Below, in pieces: positions 62,343 through 64,000 of a stretch of 64,000 nucleotides of DNA (the first letter of the stretch is position 1; every line of letters starts with the position of its first letter). The DNA comes from RBG-16-34-14 sp963798865 (GTDB lineage Bacteria > Bacteroidota > Ignavibacteria > Ignavibacteriales > Ignavibacteriaceae). The DNA lies in NCBI GenBank assembly GCA_963798865.1, contig CAWCVZ010000009.1, positions 620,001-684,000 on the forward strand, read 5' to 3'. Below the pieces are notes generated by a model that saw only the letters and a list, made by a program, of their open reading frames with translations, did not search any database and was not told the origin of the DNA. Position numbers and translations under genes: made by a program.

Positions 62343-62684
62343 ATGAATAAAAACAAAGATATTATAGCCAACGCTGTATCTGCATCTGGTTTTATTCAAT
62401 ATTCAGATGGATCAATTGTAAGTAAACAAATAATAAAAAAGGAAACTGGAACTATAACTTTATTTGCATTTGATAAAGGTCAGTCATTAAGTGAGCATAA
62501 AGCATCTTTTGATGCTTTTATTCAGATAGTTGATGGTAAAGCAGAATGTGTTATTGATGGTAAACCTGTTCTTGTTTCAGAAGGTGAATTCATAATTCTT
62601 CCTGCGAATATTCCGCATGCTGTAAATGCAGTGGAGAAATTTAAAATGATAATTGTAATGATAAAGGAGAACAAAAACATTTAA
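62343..62684 (+). CDS. Cupin-domain protein
   Basis: A ~113-residue single cupin. The motifs are SLSEHKASFDAFIQIVDGKAE (a partly altered first cupin motif) and EFIILPANIPHAVNA (second motif with His). It probably binds a metal ion. No catalytic function can be assigned. I chose the ATG after AAAGGATTATCT over an in-frame GTG ten codons upstream. Similar small cupins often accompany NO or oxidative stress genes, as here between the Rrf2 fusion and the RIC gene. Confidence 0.82.
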   Translation: MNKNKDIIANAVSASGFIQYSDGSIVSKQIIKKETGTITLFAFDKGQSLSEHKASFDAFIQIVDGKAECVIDGKPVLVSEGEFIILPANIPHAVNAVEKFKMIIVMIKENKNI

Positions 62685-62758
62685 GGTTAGATGATTTGGA
62701 AATGACCAGAAACTTTGAAAGTTCATAGTATAAAAATTATTAATTGAGGAGAATAAAA

Positions 62759-63514
62759 ATGTTTACAGAAAAAATAGCATCAAACTTTAAAAAGGAGTTT
62801 GCAAACGTCACATTATCTGAAATTGTAAAAGACAATTTTCGCGCCGCATTTGTTTTTGAAAAATATAATTTGGATTTCTGCTGCAATGGCAAAAGAACAC
62901 TCACTGATGCTTGCACAGAGAAAGGAATTAATACGGAAAGTATTATAGGTGAAATTGAAAGTCTGAATTTATCTTCAGTTCAGGAAGAGTTAAAACCAGA
63001 CGAGTGGAGTTTGGATTTTCTTATTCAGTTTATAATTAATAATCACCATGCTTATATTAACAGAATGCTTCCTGTTATTTCTGCTCACACACAAAAGGTT
63101 GCAGCTGTACATGGTGAAAATCATCCCGAAACAATAAAAATTGCCGAAATCTTTTCTTTAATTAATAATGAGCTGAAACACCACATGATGAAAGAAGAAA
63201 AGATACTTTTCCCGCATATAAATATGCTTGTTAATGCTGAAAATAATGGTGGGATTGTAGAAAGACCATATTTCGGTACAATTAAAAATCCAATTACAAT
63301 GATGGAAAATGAACATCAGTCGGCTGGTAATGGAATGTTGGAAATTAGAAACCTTACAAACAATTATACACATCCGTCAGATGCATGTGAGACATTCAAA
63401 ATCACCTGCAAGGAATTAAAAGAATTTGAAGAAGACTTACACAGGCATATTCATCTTGAAAATAATATTCTCTTTCCAAAAGCAATTAATCTTGAAGAAA
63501 AGTTATCCCGATAA
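62759..63514 (+). CDS. RIC/ScdA di-iron iron-sulfur cluster repair protein
   Basis: A 251-residue member of the RIC family (YtfE/ScdA/DnrN). The N-terminal ScdA_N domain has VFEKYNLDFCCNGKRTLTDAC, with the paired cysteines. The hemerythrin-like domain from ~90 carries the di-iron ligands in LIQFIINNHHAYINRMLP, ELKHHMMKEEKILFPHI, MMENEHQSAGNG and DLHRHIHLENNILFPKA. RIC proteins restore Fe-S clusters damaged by NO or peroxide. TTGAGGAGA before the ATG decides the start; an upstream in-frame alternative is less likely. The NO reductase gene follows. Confidence 0.94.
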   Translation: MFTEKIASNFKKEFANVTLSEIVKDNFRAAFVFEKYNLDFCCNGKRTLTDACTEKGINTESIIGEIESLNLSSVQEELKPDEWSLDFLIQFIINNHHAYINRMLPVISAHTQKVAAVHGENHPETIKIAEIFSLINNELKHHMMKEEKILFPHINMLVNAENNGGIVERPYFGTIKNPITMMENEHQSAGNGMLEIRNLTNNYTHPSDACETFKITCKELKEFEEDLHRHIHLENNILFPKAINLEEKLSR

Positions 63515-63583
63515 ATAAAAATTTGCAAAATATTTAGTAATGAATTATTATTAAAAAAAGATAAATACCTAAAGGAATCTAAA

Positions 63584-64000
63584 ATGAAATATAAAAAATT
63601 ATGGTTTAGCCTCATTGTAGTAATAGTAGTTTCATTTGTTGTGCTTCTTTATCTTGGCAGTGAAATTTATCATTTAGCTCCTCCAATTCCGGACCGTATA
63701 GTTACTGAAAATGGTAAAGTAATTATGAACGGAGAAGAAATAAAAGATGGTATGAATGTATGGCAGTCAATCGGAGGACAGCAGCTTGGTACGGTATGGG
63801 GACATGGATCTTATGTTGCACCTGATTGGTCTGCAGACTGGCTTCATCGTGAAGCAGTTTTTATTTTGAATTTACTTTCACAGGAACGTTTTAATCAGAA
63901 ATATGATGAACTTTCTTCTGAAAACCAGGCTTTGCTAAAAGACCTTCTTCAAAAAGAATTACGGAGAAATACTTTCAGCAATAACCAGGTTGTTATTTCA
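63584..64000 (+). CDS. norB: Quinol-type nitric oxide reductase large subunit (partial)
   Basis: The window ends inside this gene; 139 codons are visible. It starts with a membrane helix (WFSLIVVIVVSFVVLLYLG) and the periplasmic segment IPDRIVTENGKVIMNGEEI, followed by VWQSIGGQQLGTVWGHGSYVAP and DWSADWLHREA. This is the N-terminal extension of quinol-dependent NO reductases (qNOR, NorZ), the part that replaces NorC. The catalytic haem-copper-oxidase-like core lies beyond the window. It reduces two NO to N2O and fits with RIC and the Rrf2 regulator as an NO-protection unit. Confidence 0.92.
   Translation, partial: MKYKKLWFSLIVVIVVSFVVLLYLGSEIYHLAPPIPDRIVTENGKVIMNGEEIKDGMNVWQSIGGQQLGTVWGHGSYVAPDWSADWLHREAVFILNLLSQERFNQKYDELSSENQALLKDLLQKELRRNTFSNNQVVIS

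Overview
The window is AT-rich bacterial DNA and looks like part of a chromosome from the Ignavibacteria (Bacteroidota/Chlorobiota group). That placement is an inference. It rests on codon and base usage, a pyruvate:ferredoxin oxidoreductase and a 2-oxoglutarate-type ferredoxin oxidoreductase beside a glyoxylate shunt, many multiheme cytochromes, and the style of the intergenic repeats. I see no tRNA, rRNA, CRISPR array, prophage or insertion sequence.

Regions 1-9.7 kb hold housekeeping genes: an ECF sigma factor with its anti-sigma factor, YbjQ, Era, an EamA transporter, acylphosphatase, IspF, a DedA protein, Lnt, threonine aldolase, a secreted C1 peptidase and an exonuclease. From 9.8 to 31.4 kb lies central carbon metabolism: malate synthase and isocitrate lyase, PurL, a BrkB protein, GTP-type PEP carboxykinase (frameshifted), a CoA-transferase/acetyl-CoA hydrolase, a KOR operon with ferredoxins on the minus strand, a full-length PFOR, a peroxiredoxin and a DHOD-like protein. 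Together these suggest acetate and 2-oxoacid metabolism linked to low-potential ferredoxin. From 31.4 to 34.5 kb there are few genes, many hairpins and repeats, and one broken cassette-like gene.

From 34.5 to 39.3 kb lies a signalling block: a PAS histidine kinase, an NtrC-type sigma-54 activator, a degenerate receiver protein, a universal stress protein and a cytidylate-kinase-like protein. It is followed (39.5-49.3 kb) by a large respiratory cluster: 13-heme, 19-heme, 7-heme and 11-heme cytochromes, b-type membrane subunits, a Rieske protein and a b6-type cytochrome b. Next come a DUF2339 protein, a malic enzyme-phosphotransacetylase fusion (frameshifted), a YHS protein (frameshifted) and an RRM protein. 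A five-gene minus-strand operon (60.2-54.8 kb) encodes a tetraheme cytochrome, an outer-membrane beta-barrel, a 14-heme cytochrome and two multiheme lipoproteins. It resembles a porin-cytochrome conduit across the outer membrane. Across the window I count about 80 haem-binding motifs.

The window ends in a nitric-oxide-type locus: an Rrf2 regulator fused in one reading frame to a NapH/NosR-like membrane polyferredoxin, a cupin, a RIC/ScdA iron-sulfur repair protein and the start of a quinol-type nitric oxide reductase. The Rrf2-polyferredoxin fusion, preceded by a perfect palindrome next to its start codon, is the most unusual thing here. At least six genes are interrupted by small frameshifts, so base-level accuracy of the sequence should be kept in mind.
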